Shown one piece after another: positions 1 through 7,556 of a stretch of 23,855 nt of DNA (position 1 is its first letter; the number at the start of each line of letters is the position of its first letter). The stretch is from Ga0077555 sp031406575. Lineage in GTDB: Bacteria; Pseudomonadota; Alphaproteobacteria; Rhizobiales; Hyphomicrobiaceae. A program made the position numbers and the translations under genes. Below the pieces are notes generated by a model, which worked only from the letters and a program-made list of their open reading frames with translations, was not told where the DNA came from and ran no database searches. Where the stretch lies: the NCBI GenBank assembly GCA_031406575.1, contig JANOHP010000090.1, positions 1 to 23,855 of the forward strand, read 5' to 3'.

Positions 1-558
1 CAGCGGCCCGCGCAGAATTTCCGCATCGAGCACCCCGACAAACCGGCGCGTCCGCTGTGGAAAAAATGGCTCGGCCGTCCCGAGCGGCACTACCACCCGT
101 CGATCGGCTTCTACGAGCATATGCCGGCTTGGCGCGTGCGCACCTACGTCGGTGAGGACGTGTGGAAGCGCTATTTCAAATTCTCGTTCGAGCGCAATCC
201 GTGGGACCGGCAGGTCTCGTGGTATCACTACAAGACAAAATCGAAAGCCGCCGCCGCCAAGCCGAGTTTCACGGCCTTCAATGCCGATCGCCGGCGCGCC
301 TGGGTCGAGAATTGGGAGCTCTATACGGACCGCGACAAGGGTTCGATCCTTCTGGATCACGTCGGGCGCTATGAATCCCTCGATGAGGACTTCGACCGTA
401 TCCTCGCCGAGATCGGCCTGCAGGGCCAAGTGACTCTGCCCAAGGCCAACGTCTCCAAGGATCGTCGCGCCTACGCCGGCTATTACGACGCTGCGAGCCG
501 CCAGCTCCTCGCCGACTGGTACACCCCGGAAATCCGCCACTTCGGTTACGAATTCTAA
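1..558 (+). CDS. Sulfotransferase family protein, 5' end missing
   Basis: The frame is open from base 1, so the gene starts upstream of the window; the ATG at 121 is an internal Met, not a convincing start. The visible 185 residues carry the C-terminal half of a PAPS-dependent sulfotransferase of the Sulfotransfer_2-like type. The segment FKFSFERNPWDRQVSWY matches the 3'-phosphate-binding motif of the family (R-x-P-x-x-R-x-x-S-x-Y). The segment DHVGRYESLDEDF followed by LPKANVSKDRR and a final HFGYEF is the usual C-terminal pattern. The 5'-phosphosulfate-binding loop lies outside the window. Such enzymes transfer sulfate from PAPS to carbohydrate or lipid hydroxyls and in bacteria often act on surface glycans; the acceptor here is unknown. 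The family call is firm, the substrate is not. Confidence 0.85.
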   Translation, partial: QRPAQNFRIEHPDKPARPLWKKWLGRPERHYHPSIGFYEHMPAWRVRTYVGEDVWKRYFKFSFERNPWDRQVSWYHYKTKSKAAAAKPSFTAFNADRRRAWVENWELYTDRDKGSILLDHVGRYESLDEDFDRILAEIGLQGQVTLPKANVSKDRRAYAGYYDAASRQLLADWYTPEIRHFGYEF

Positions 559-712
559 GCTGCTCGCGCCACCCCACGCGCACGTCACAGCCGTGGCGGC
601 GATGCCACGCTCCGTCGACTGTTCGCGCAATCCGCCGCCGGTTAGCACAATGGTAATCATCCCCGCCTAGCGTTCGTCAATCGAGCCAGTTCCTGTACCA
701 GGTGGGTTGTTC

Positions 713-1780
713 ATGGGCATCCTGACGTCTTTCCCTCTCGACGAGGTCCGGGCGCGTGGCAGTATCAAGGACGCAGATGTGCTGCGCCTGCGCCGTGCGT
801 TCAATGACGATCACACGATCTCCGCCGACGAGGCCGAGTCTCTGATCGCCCTCAACGAGGCGTGCCCCATCAAGGACCCCTCGTGGGCCGCCTTCTACAT
901 CGAGGCCCTCACCGATTACTTGGTGTTTCAAGCCAAACCCGAAGGCTATGTCGTCGCCGACAACGCCAGTTGGCTGATCGAGCGCATCAGCCGCGACGGA
1001 CACGTCGATGACCACACGGAACTCGAAGTGCTCGTCAACGTGATCGACAAGGCGCGCTGGTCGCCGCCGAGCCTCGCCCAATTCGCCATCGAGCAGGTCA
1101 AGCTCGCGGTCATGACGGGGGCGGGACCCCTGCGCTCGGGCCAGCCCATCGAACCCGGCACCATTATGCCAAACGAAATCGCCCTTCTGCGCCGCATCCT
1201 CTTCGCCTTCGGTGGCGACGGCAGCATCGCCGTCACGCGGATCGAGGCCGACGCGCTGATCGAGATCAATCGCCGCCTCGCGCCCGGCAAGAGCCCGGTC
1301 GCCTGGACGGACCTGTTCGTCAAAGCCGTCGGCAACGCTGTGCTCGCGGGTCTGGGGCACGTCGTGCCCTCGCGTGAGGACGTTCTGCGTGCGGAAAGCT
1401 GGCTCGACGATGCCGACGAACGCGACGGCATCGACCTGTTGGGGGACAGTTTCGGCCGGGACGCGGATGCCTCCTCGGCGCGCGACCGCATCGGCGGGTT
1501 TCTCGGCCGCATGATCGTTGGTCCCGGTAGCGTCTGGTCCAGCATGCGCGCGCAATCGCCCGAGGAGCGCGCCTTGTCGCGCTTGGAACGCCAACGCCTC
1601 GAGATCGTCGCCAACGAGCGCATCGACGAGGTCGAAGAAACCTGGCTTGTGAACCGCTTCGGCGGCGACCGCCCCCTCGACGACAACGAAGCGGCGCTGT
1701 TGGCGTTTCTGCAGCGGGAAGCGAGTGCCCTGCCGGAGTCCATCCGGGCGCTGACGAGCAAGGTGACGGTTGCGGCTTGA
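713..1780 (+). CDS. Tandem TerB-like repeat protein, function unknown
   Basis: This encodes about 355 residues. I prefer the ATG at 713, preceded by AGGTGG at 699-704, over the TTG at 707. The protein has no signal peptide or membrane span and is made of four similar helical units. Each unit has an acidic loop followed by a helix rich in E, A and L: DDHTISADEAE, SRDGHVDDHTELE, FGGDGSIAVTRIEAD and GGDRPLDDNEAALL. The loop-then-Glu pattern is that of TerB-like (tellurite-resistance B superfamily) domains, which are cytosolic helical bundles that may bind metal through acidic residues. Unit 1 (ALNEACPIKDPSWAAFYIEAL) and unit 3 (EINRRLAPGKSPVAWTDLFVKAV) are clearly alike, which suggests an internal duplication. 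No other ter genes are nearby, so tellurite resistance should not be inferred. The gene is alone, with convergent and co-directional neighbours. Confidence 0.75.
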   Translation: MGILTSFPLDEVRARGSIKDADVLRLRRAFNDDHTISADEAESLIALNEACPIKDPSWAAFYIEALTDYLVFQAKPEGYVVADNASWLIERISRDGHVDDHTELEVLVNVIDKARWSPPSLAQFAIEQVKLAVMTGAGPLRSGQPIEPGTIMPNEIALLRRILFAFGGDGSIAVTRIEADALIEINRRLAPGKSPVAWTDLFVKAVGNAVLAGLGHVVPSREDVLRAESWLDDADERDGIDLLGDSFGRDADASSARDRIGGFLGRMIVGPGSVWSSMRAQSPEERALSRLERQRLEIVANERIDEVEETWLVNRFGGDRPLDDNEAALLAFLQREASALPESIRALTSKVTVAA

Positions 1781-1786
1781 GGGTGG

Positions 1787-1818
1787 GGGTTGGGACGGTC
1801 GCAACGTCCCCAGAACCC
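1787..1818 (+). terminator. Hairpin after the TerB-like gene, terminator candidate
   Basis: GGGTT-GGGACG (1787-1797) pairs with CGTCCC (1805-1810) and, after a 3-nt bulge, with AACCC (1814-1818). The loop is 7 nt. It begins 7 bases past the TerB-like stop codon and sits between two convergent genes, the expected place for a terminator. There is no T-run on either side, so intrinsic termination is unproven. Confidence 0.35.
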
Positions 1819-1891
1819 GACCTGACCGCGACGTAGTTGTCGGGGGCTTTACGGCGAATAACGTCGCATCGCCTCTGACGGTACGCGCTCT

Positions 1892-3076
1892 TTAAAACCG
1901 CGCCGTCCCGACATCGAGGCCGAGTGCCATCCGACCGGCGATGATGTAACTCGACGGGTTCATGGCTATATGCTTGACCGCTGCATGAACATCGCGCACG
2001 GCGCGTTCCAATGGGCAGGCCTCAAAAATCGCCGCTGAGCCAGCGTCGGCCGCGACAATGTCGACGATACGCACTGCGCTTTCACCTGCATGAGCGCAGG
2101 CGACGCGAAATCGAGCGCGAGCTCTGACGAGCCGTTCACCACCGATATCTGTCGCGCTCATCAGCTCGGTCATTGCGTTTATCAAGAAGGCGCGAGCGGC
2201 CTCCAGCAAGGCTTCCGCCCGGCCGACATTGCTCTGCACGATCTCGCGATCACGCATCAATCCCGAAGTGCCGAGGCGTGATTTGGCACTGGCAAGTGCG
2301 GCGAAGGTATCGATGGCCCCTCTCGCGATGCCGAGCGGCACGACCGACACCGTCCAGGCAAACACAGACAGCGGCGGCATCCGGTAGAGACGGCCCGCAT
2401 GCGTCGGCTCCAAGCCGATGAACGGATGCGTCTGCTCAACCGGTATGAATGTGTCGCGCACCTCGAAGTCCGAGCTGCCGGTGGCGCGCAGGCCTGACAC
2501 ATGCCACGTGTCGTGGATCGCGACGTTTTCCCTCGCGACATAGCAGCAAAGGCGTGGCTGCTCGGGAGACGGACTGCCGCCGACGGTTGCGAGCCCCATG
2601 AAATGGGACGCGTGGGGTGCACCGCTGCCAAATGGCCAGCGTCCGCTCAAGCGATAGCCGCCATCGACGGGCGTCATCGTTCCAACAGCGCCGGTGGCGC
2701 TGACGACGAACGTGCGCGGGTCTGAAAACCAAGCGCGGGCCACCGAGACAGGGAGGTAACCGCCGACTCGGCTCATGCCGCCACCGTTACCAACCAACCA
2801 ACCGACTGACCCGTCGAGTGCGGCTGCCGCCTCGACCACCTGCATGAACCCGAGCGGTGACAAAGCCGGTCCACCGAGCTCCTGTGGGAGCCAGAGCCGA
2901 AACAGTCCAGCGTCCGCCAGCGCATCAAACACAGGCGTGGGCAAGCGGCAATCGCGGTCGAAGGCTGAACGATGCTCGGCGATCAGTGGGACCAGACCAC
3001 GGATAGCATGGAGAAATTCTGAAACGCGATCAGTCTCTTCATCGACCATGGGTCCAATCCAGTCCGCGAATGACAT
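1892..3076 (-). CDS. Acyl-CoA-dehydrogenase-fold flavoprotein (probable flavin monooxygenase type)
   Basis: The open frame runs back to 3145, but that would overlap the divergent regulator. I choose the ATG at 3076 (MSFADWIGPM), giving 394 residues, normal for the fold; 3049 is an alternative. The N-terminal helical domain includes GLFRLWLPQELGG. The middle beta domain has the signature GGYRLSGRWPFGSG near residues 160-175. The C-terminal bundle ends in CPLERAVRDVHAAVKH. This pattern fits the group of acyl-CoA-dehydrogenase homologues that use reduced flavin and O2 to hydroxylate aromatic or heterocyclic substrates (HpaB-C/HsaA/DszC type) more than true beta-oxidation enzymes, and I see no obvious catalytic Glu. 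No flavin reductase is encoded nearby. It is divergent from a LysR gene, which probably controls it. The substrate is unknown. Confidence 0.78.
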   Translation of the reverse strand: MSFADWIGPMVDEETDRVSEFLHAIRGLVPLIAEHRSAFDRDCRLPTPVFDALADAGLFRLWLPQELGGPALSPLGFMQVVEAAAALDGSVGWLVGNGGGMSRVGGYLPVSVARAWFSDPRTFVVSATGAVGTMTPVDGGYRLSGRWPFGSGAPHASHFMGLATVGGSPSPEQPRLCCYVARENVAIHDTWHVSGLRATGSSDFEVRDTFIPVEQTHPFIGLEPTHAGRLYRMPPLSVFAWTVSVVPLGIARGAIDTFAALASAKSRLGTSGLMRDREIVQSNVGRAEALLEAARAFLINAMTELMSATDIGGERLVRARARFRVACAHAGESAVRIVDIVAADAGSAAIFEACPLERAVRDVHAAVKHIAMNPSSYIIAGRMALGLDVGTARF

Positions 3077-3116
3077 CGCGTGCCAGTGTCCCTGACTGAC
3101 TGCCCTTGATGCAAGT

Positions 3117-3129
3117 TTGAAAAATTCAA
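3117..3129. promoter_or_regulatory. AT-rich palindrome in the divergent promoter region
   Basis: TTGAA-AAA-TTCAA is a perfect 5+3+5 inverted repeat in an AT-rich island between the flavoprotein and LysR starts. It lies 41 bp upstream of the chosen flavoprotein start. It may be a half of a LysR binding region or part of the flavoprotein promoter; this is an inference from symmetry and position only. Confidence 0.4.
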
Positions 3130-3133
3130 CAAC

Positions 3134-3152
3134 AGATGAAGCCAATTCATCT
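3134..3152. promoter_or_regulatory. LysR-type operator candidate (7+5+7 palindrome)
   Basis: AGATGAA-gccaa-TTCATCT is a perfect 7-bp inverted repeat with a 5-bp spacer, within the size range of LysR-type T-N11-A sites. It lies 10 bp before the ATG at 3163 and contains the alternative upstream ATG at 3136. That argues that 3136 is not the translation start. Binding by the adjacent regulator is inferred, not shown. Confidence 0.5.
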
Positions 3153-3162
3153 ACAAAGAAGC

Positions 3163-4068
3163 ATGTGGACCCTGCCTCCTTTGACCGAACTGCGCGCTTT
3201 CGAGGCCGCTGCGCGTCACTTGAGCTTCAAGCAGGCAGCTGCTGAGCTTGGCGTCACGCCAACTGCCATCAGCCACCAAGTCAAGCTTCTAGAGCAGCAC
3301 TGTGGGCAACCGCTGTTCCGACGACGACCGCGCCCCCTTGTATTGACCAGGGCCGGCGAGCAGTTGTTTCCTGTCATTCGAGATGGCTTCGTAGCCTTCG
3401 CCGAAGCTCTAACTTCATTGCGCGCTGGAGGAGCGAGCGAGCGGCTGCAATTGACGGTAACGAACGCTTTTGCCGCTCGATGGCTCGTGCCGCGTTTGGC
3501 AAAGTGGCACGAAGCACATTCGCGATTGAACCTGGACATCGTTGGCACTGATGAGGGGCGCGATCTGAAGGCCGGCGAGGCCGACATCGACATCCGCTAC
3601 ACGCGGCGATCGCCGCGCGACGGCCCGAGCATCGAGCTGATGCGTGATAAATTTCTCGTTGTTGCAAGTCCCACGCTCACTGGTGGCAAATGCCGGATGC
3701 TCAGTCCGGCCGAGATCGCGCGTTTTCCGCTGATCGAGGCCGAGTGGCCGTCATCGGATGCCGACGCACCGAACTGGCGGCGATGGAGGGCAGTTGCACA
3801 GACCCGGCGCAAACGGGTTCCAGATTTCGCAGCGCTCGTGGGCAGCAGCTTTCGCGAAGAGCTTCATGCCATCGAGGCCGCAATTGCCGGACAAGGCATT
3901 GCGATTTGCAGCAACGTGCTGATTGCCCCGGACCTTGCGAGGGGTGCGCTCGTGCAGGTGTCGCCGATCGAGCTGACCGGCTACGGCTTTTATATCGTGC
4001 ATCGCGCGGCCCACCCGAAACTCGCAGCAATCGAGGAATTCATGACATGGGCGCGAACCGTCTTGTGA
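3163..4068 (+). CDS. LysR-family transcriptional regulator, GcvA-like
   Basis: With the start at 3163 (MWTLPPLTELRAFE) the protein is about 301 residues, typical of the family. The ATG at 3136 adds nine residues but falls inside a palindrome. Residues 1-60 form the winged helix-turn-helix, with AFEAAARHLSFKQAAAELG and TPTAISHQVKLLEQ as the helix pair. The 'PL..LRAFEAAARHLSF' opening is characteristic of the GcvA/AmpR-like branch. The rest is the LysR substrate-binding domain, including the stretch EADIDIRYTRR seen in GcvA-like regulators. It is transcribed away from the flavoprotein gene, the usual arrangement of a LysR activator and its target. The effector is unknown. Transcription is likely autoregulated through the intervening palindromes. 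Confidence 0.88.
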   Translation: MWTLPPLTELRAFEAAARHLSFKQAAAELGVTPTAISHQVKLLEQHCGQPLFRRRPRPLVLTRAGEQLFPVIRDGFVAFAEALTSLRAGGASERLQLTVTNAFAARWLVPRLAKWHEAHSRLNLDIVGTDEGRDLKAGEADIDIRYTRRSPRDGPSIELMRDKFLVVASPTLTGGKCRMLSPAEIARFPLIEAEWPSSDADAPNWRRWRAVAQTRRKRVPDFAALVGSSFREELHAIEAAIAGQGIAICSNVLIAPDLARGALVQVSPIELTGYGFYIVHRAAHPKLAAIEEFMTWARTVL

Positions 4069-4088
4069 TTCTGAGGATTGGTTCGGAA

Positions 4089-4123
4089 GCAGACGAAATC
4101 AATCACGCAACGGGCCCGTCTGC
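4089..4123 (+). repeat. 7-bp inverted repeat after the LysR gene
   Basis: GCAGACG (4089-4095) and CGTCTGC (4117-4123) are a perfect inverted pair separated by 21 nt, starting 20 bp after the LysR stop. It could be a weak terminator. The loop is long and no T-run follows, so the assignment is tentative. The rest of the 177-bp gap to the SDR gene is mainly a C-rich tract with no other structure I can support. Confidence 0.25.
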
Positions 4124-4245
4124 TGTACTGGCGGTAACGGCCCAGGCCACGCCTCCGACCTGCGCCCAACGCTCCCCACTCCCCATCCCCCTCCGTTCGC
4201 GCTACGCTCTCCGCGCACCAGCAGCCCTCTCCAACGGAGCTCCCC

Positions 4246-5019
4246 ATGCCCGGATATCGCCTTGCAGGTAAAGTCGCGTTCATTACGGGTGCGGGGGGCG
4301 GCATTGGTCGCGCGACCGCCGAGCGGTTCGTGGAGGAAGGCGCCAAGGTGGTCGTCGCCGAGATCAACCGTGAGCTCGGTGAAGCAGCTGCCGCCTCGGC
4401 GCGCGCCAAGGCCGGCAACGGCGGCGGCGACGCGCACTACATTCTGTGCGATGTCACCGACAAGGCGAGCGTCACCAAAGCCGTCGCCGAGACCGTGCAG
4501 CGCTGGGGCCGCCTCGACGTGCTGCACAACAATGCGGGTGGCTCCACGCCCCAAGACGGCAGCGTCGTCGACGCCTCCGACGAAGAATTCTGGCGCGTCA
4601 TCAAGCTCGATCTCTACGGCACGTTTCTGTGCTCCAAGATCGCGATTCCCCATATCGCCAAGGCCGGCGGCGGGTCGATCATCAACATGGCCTCCAATCT
4701 CGCCCTCATGGGCATCAAGGGCCGCGCGGCCTATACCTCGGCCAAGGGCGGGGTTGCATCGATGACGCGCGCCATGGCCGTCGACCACGCGGCACAGAAG
4801 ATCCGCGTCAACGCCATCGCGCCGTCGGTCACGCTCTCGGACCGCGTCAAAAAGCTGATGGCGGGCAATCCCGGCATCGCCGCCATGGGGGACCAGCACC
4901 TGTTCGGCCTGGGCCAGCCCATCCACATCGCCAATATGGCCGTGTACCTCGCCTCCGACGAGGCCGCCATCACCACCGGCCAAATCTTCCCCGTCGACAG
5001 CGGCGTCACCGCCACCTGA
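4246..5019 (+). CDS. Short-chain dehydrogenase/reductase (SDR)
   Basis: This 257-residue classical SDR has the cofactor motif TGAGGGIG at 14-21, an acidic residue at the end of beta-2 (E39, favouring NAD over NADP), NNAG at 95-98 and the catalytic set S150, Y163 and K167 (YTSAK). The C-terminus VYLASDEAAITTGQIFPVDSG is standard for the family. It probably oxidises a secondary alcohol or reduces a ketone in the cytoplasm; the substrate cannot be read from the sequence. The start has a GGAG about 9 bases upstream. A 535-bp non-coding stretch separates it from the aminotransferase on the same strand, so co-transcription with it is possible but not obvious. Confidence 0.92.
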   Translation: MPGYRLAGKVAFITGAGGGIGRATAERFVEEGAKVVVAEINRELGEAAAASARAKAGNGGGDAHYILCDVTDKASVTKAVAETVQRWGRLDVLHNNAGGSTPQDGSVVDASDEEFWRVIKLDLYGTFLCSKIAIPHIAKAGGGSIINMASNLALMGIKGRAAYTSAKGGVASMTRAMAVDHAAQKIRVNAIAPSVTLSDRVKKLMAGNPGIAAMGDQHLFGLGQPIHIANMAVYLASDEAAITTGQIFPVDSGVTAT

Positions 5020-5172
5020 CGCTCCCTGGATCCCCGACCGAAAAAAATCGCCCCAAAGTTATCCCCGCCGCTCCAGCAGCCCCCATACTCCACGGACCGA
5101 TCTGTCCTGGAGCTGAGCGTCGATGAGTTTGGAAAATGCCGAGTGGGGAGAGCCCACCACCTCTCCTTTGTT

Positions 5173-5208
5173 TCCCGGAGAGAGCGCGCGTCGCGCGTTC
5201 ATCCGGGA
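5173..5208. repeat. Compound two-stem hairpin in the SDR-aminotransferase gap
   Basis: Outer arms TCCCGGA (5173-5179) and TCCGGGA (5202-5208) are perfect inverse complements. Between them lies a second symmetric element, CGCGCG-T-CGCGCG (5185-5197). The result would be a 36-nt structure with two stacked stems. No T-run follows, so a simple terminator is unlikely. A role as an RNA structure or protein site is only a guess. Confidence 0.4.
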
Positions 5209-5512
5209 TCGCGTGGATTCGTCGATGGGCGCCGCCCTTCCCATGTTCACGGCGACGACCAGCCGTGCCGTGTTCCCGACGGACGCGACGCGATCCCGGA
5301 TCGAAACCGCGCAGCACGGCCGCGCAGTCTCGTCCGGGAAGCAGGAGCCGACCGCGGAATGTCCCGAAGAGCCCTCCGACGCCCCATCCCAGCCGTTCTC
5401 GACCCACTCAAGGCTCGGGACCGCCGCTACGGGCGGGCTGCGCCGTCTGACCGAACGGGTGCACGCCGTCCTCGTGTACCTCACCGTCGCTTTCCGTCGC
5501 CTCCATTGTCGC

Positions 5513-5518
5513 TATACT
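5513..5518 (+). promoter_or_regulatory. Possible -10 box for the aminotransferase operon
   Basis: TATACT matches five of six positions of the sigma-70 -10 consensus in an otherwise GC-rich region, 36 bp before the ATG at 5555. At 17 bp spacing the upstream hexamer is CTTTCC, a poor -35, so the assignment is weak. Confidence 0.35.
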
Positions 5519-5554
5519 CGCGCTTTCACCCGCAACCGGATCGGGAGCCGCGCC

Positions 5555-6874
5555 ATGGTCGCCACCACAGCCCGCGAGACCACCGCCAACAGCACACTCG
5601 GTGAAGCCCTCATCACCGCGCGGGCGCAGTACGCCAGCGCCAACCCGAAGAGCCAGGCGATGCATGATACGGCTTCGCGTTACCTGCCCGGCGGCAACAC
5701 GCGCACGACGTTGTTCCACGGTCCCTACCCCCTGCGTTTCGTCAAAGGCGAGGGCTGCCGGCTGTGGGATGCCGACGGCCACGACTACGTCGACTTCGTC
5801 GCCGAATACACGGCCGGCATGTTCGGCCACTCCCATCCCGCCATCCGCCGCGCGATCGAGTCGGCGCTGGACTTCGGCATCAACATCGGCGGGCACACGC
5901 AACTCGAAGTGACACTGGCTCGCGCGGTTACCGAGCGTTTTCCCTCGATCGAGAGCGTGCGCTTCACCAACTCGGGCACCGAGGCCAATCTGATGAACAT
6001 TGCCGCCGCCCGGGTCTGGACCAAACGCTCCAAGATCATGGTCATGCGCGGCGGCTATCACGGCGGCGTGCTCTATTTCCGGCATGGTGGAGCAGCCATC
6101 AACGCGCCGTTCGAAACGGTGCTTGCAACCTACAACGACATCGAAGGCGCCGTCGCCATGGCGCGCGCCAACGCCGCCGACCTCGCCTGCATTCTGCTGG
6201 AGCCGATGTTCGGATCGACGGGGTGCATTCCCGCCGACCGCGCCTTCCTGTACGCGCTGCGCGACGTCACCACCGAGATCGGCGCGCTCCTGATCTTCGA
6301 CGAAGTCATGACCTCGCGCTTGGCCCCCGGTGGCCTGCAGAGTGTGCATGGGATCAGCCCGGATCTGACGACGCTGGGAAAATACGTCGGCGGCGGCATG
6401 TCGTTCGGGGCTTTCGGCGGACGCGCCGACATCATGGCGCTGTTCGATCCCGCCCGCCCCGACGCGCTGCCCCACGCCGGCACCTTCAACAACAACGTGC
6501 TGACGATGAGTGCCGGCATTGCCGCCATGGAGGTGCTCACGCCTGAAACCGTGATCGCCGTCAATGCGCGCTGTGATGCCCTGCGCGAGTGCCTCAATGG
6601 GATTGCGCGTGCCGCCGGTGCGAAGATGCAGTTCACGGGACGCGGCTCCATGCTCGCCGTGCACTTCCTCGACGGCCCCATCCGCAATGAAGCCGATGCC
6701 GATCGCGGCAACCAGGACCTCAAAGAACTCTTCTACTTCGACCTGCTCGAGCGCGGCGTCTACATGACCCGGCGCGGCATGATCATCGGGTCGCTCGCCC
6801 AAGACGCCGACGCTTTCGCAAAACTGGAGTCCGCTGTCGAAGAGTTCGTGCGCGTCCGCCGCCGCTTCCTCTGA
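5555..6874 (+). CDS. Class-III PLP-dependent aminotransferase (glutamate-1-semialdehyde mutase-like)
   Basis: I place the start at the ATG at 5555, preceded by GGGAG, giving 439 residues, close to the 430 or so typical of this group. The frame stays open upstream to 5123 but that extension resembles nothing. Fold type I features are clear: LPGGNTRTTLFHGPYPLRF near the N-terminus, FTNSGTEANLMN for phosphate binding, GGYHGG, the PLP-nitrogen aspartate in IFDEVMTSR (D249) and the Schiff-base lysine in TTLGKYVGGG (K276). The GSA-aminomutase-like group includes true HemL but also many transaminases of amino acids and amines. The short linked racemase-like gene and the absence of other tetrapyrrole genes favour a catabolic transaminase over HemL. 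The amino donor is unknown. Confidence 0.88.
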   Translation: MVATTARETTANSTLGEALITARAQYASANPKSQAMHDTASRYLPGGNTRTTLFHGPYPLRFVKGEGCRLWDADGHDYVDFVAEYTAGMFGHSHPAIRRAIESALDFGINIGGHTQLEVTLARAVTERFPSIESVRFTNSGTEANLMNIAAARVWTKRSKIMVMRGGYHGGVLYFRHGGAAINAPFETVLATYNDIEGAVAMARANAADLACILLEPMFGSTGCIPADRAFLYALRDVTTEIGALLIFDEVMTSRLAPGGLQSVHGISPDLTTLGKYVGGGMSFGAFGGRADIMALFDPARPDALPHAGTFNNNVLTMSAGIAAMEVLTPETVIAVNARCDALRECLNGIARAAGAKMQFTGRGSMLAVHFLDGPIRNEADADRGNQDLKELFYFDLLERGVYMTRRGMIIGSLAQDADAFAKLESAVEEFVRVRRRFL

Positions 6875-6890
6875 CCCTCGGAAAGCCCCC

Positions 6891-7550
6891 ATGCCCACGC
6901 GCATCGCGCTCATTCATGCTGTCGCCGTTGCCATGCCGCCGGTTGCGGCCGCCTTTGCCGAGCTGTGGCCGGAAGCCGAACTCGTGAACCTGCTCGACGA
7001 CTCGCTTTCCGTCGATCGCGGCAGATCTGCGGACTTGTCGCCGCAGATGCACCGGCGCATCACGGCGCTGGCCGACTATGCGCATGGGCTGGGCGCCGAT
7101 GGCATTCTCTACACCTGCTCGGCCTTCGGCGAGGCCATCGAAGCCGCCGCCCGCGCCAGCAAGAAACCCGTGCTCAAGCCCAATGAAGCCATGTTCGAGG
7201 CGGCGCTGGCCGCCGGTCATCACATCGGCCTGATCGGCACCTTCGAGCGCTCGCTGCCCGGCATGGAGCAGGAATTCCGTGACCTCGTCGCCGCGCGCGG
7301 TGGCGATGCGCGGATCACGTCCCTGTGTGTGCCCGCTGCCATGCCCGCACTCCAGCGCGGCGATCGCGCCACCCACGATGCCCTCATCGCCGACGCTGCG
7401 CCTCGACTGGCGGGCTGCGATGCGATCATGCTGGCGCAATTCTCGACGTCGGTTGCCGCGCCTGCGGTGCAGCAGCGAGTCTCGTGCCCCGTGCTGACAA
7501 GCCCGGGCAGCGCCGTCGCCAAAATGAAACGGCTGCTGCTGGCGGCGTGA
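6891..7550 (+). CDS. Aspartate/glutamate racemase superfamily protein, second cysteine not seen
   Basis: This 219-residue protein starts 16 bp after the aminotransferase stop with GGAAAG five bases upstream, so it is almost certainly co-transcribed. It shows the two-domain Asp/Glu racemase fold: IALIHAVAVAMPPV at the N-terminus, ADGILYTCSAFG with the first active-site cysteine (C76), and GHHIGLIGTF opening the second half. Where racemases carry the second catalytic cysteine, this protein reads IMLAQFSTSVAAP, with no Cys. Two-base racemisation is therefore doubtful; a single-Cys lyase, decarboxylase or isomerase role is possible. The neighbouring transaminase suggests a related amino or keto acid as substrate. 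Its stop is six bases from the convergent mutS stop. Confidence 0.82.
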   Translation: MPTRIALIHAVAVAMPPVAAAFAELWPEAELVNLLDDSLSVDRGRSADLSPQMHRRITALADYAHGLGADGILYTCSAFGEAIEAAARASKKPVLKPNEAMFEAALAAGHHIGLIGTFERSLPGMEQEFRDLVAARGGDARITSLCVPAAMPALQRGDRATHDALIADAAPRLAGCDAIMLAQFSTSVAAPAVQQRVSCPVLTSPGSAVAKMKRLLLAA

Positions 7551-7556
7551 TCGCCC

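Larger units (their letters stand above)
5020..5554. other. 535-bp region with no recognisable gene
   Basis: Frames are open on both strands because of high GC, including an upstream extension of the aminotransferase frame to 5123 and a minus-strand frame at 5059-5484. Neither gives a protein I recognise or shows family motifs, and the aminotransferase has a better start at 5555. The stretch holds the compound hairpin at 5173-5208, repeated TCCGGGA/TCCCGGA motifs (near 5173, 5202, 5297 and 5334) and a promoter-like TATACT just before the aminotransferase. It may be a long leader or regulatory region. Confidence 0.5.

Noticed and set aside
640..690. tRNA-like string GGTTAGCACAATGGTA after the sulfotransferase gene
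   Set aside because: The D-stem does not pair, there is no matching acceptor stem, and no TTCGA-type T-arm at the right distance.
713..1780. Tellurite resistance locus
   Set aside because: Only a TerB-like fold is suggested; no other ter genes are present in the window.
5059..5484. 141-residue minus-strand frame in the 535-bp gap
   Set aside because: It has no motif, a composition biased to Arg/Ser/Ala, and no ribosome-binding site I could support.
5408..6913. 501-residue minus-strand frame opposite the aminotransferase
   Set aside because: It is antisense to intact PLP-enzyme motifs and has the His/Gly/Val-rich composition of a shadow frame.
4246..7550. Aminotransferase as HemL in tetrapyrrole synthesis
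   Set aside because: Linkage to a racemase-like gene and absence of hem genes nearby make a catabolic transaminase more likely; sequence similarity to GSAM alone is not enough.
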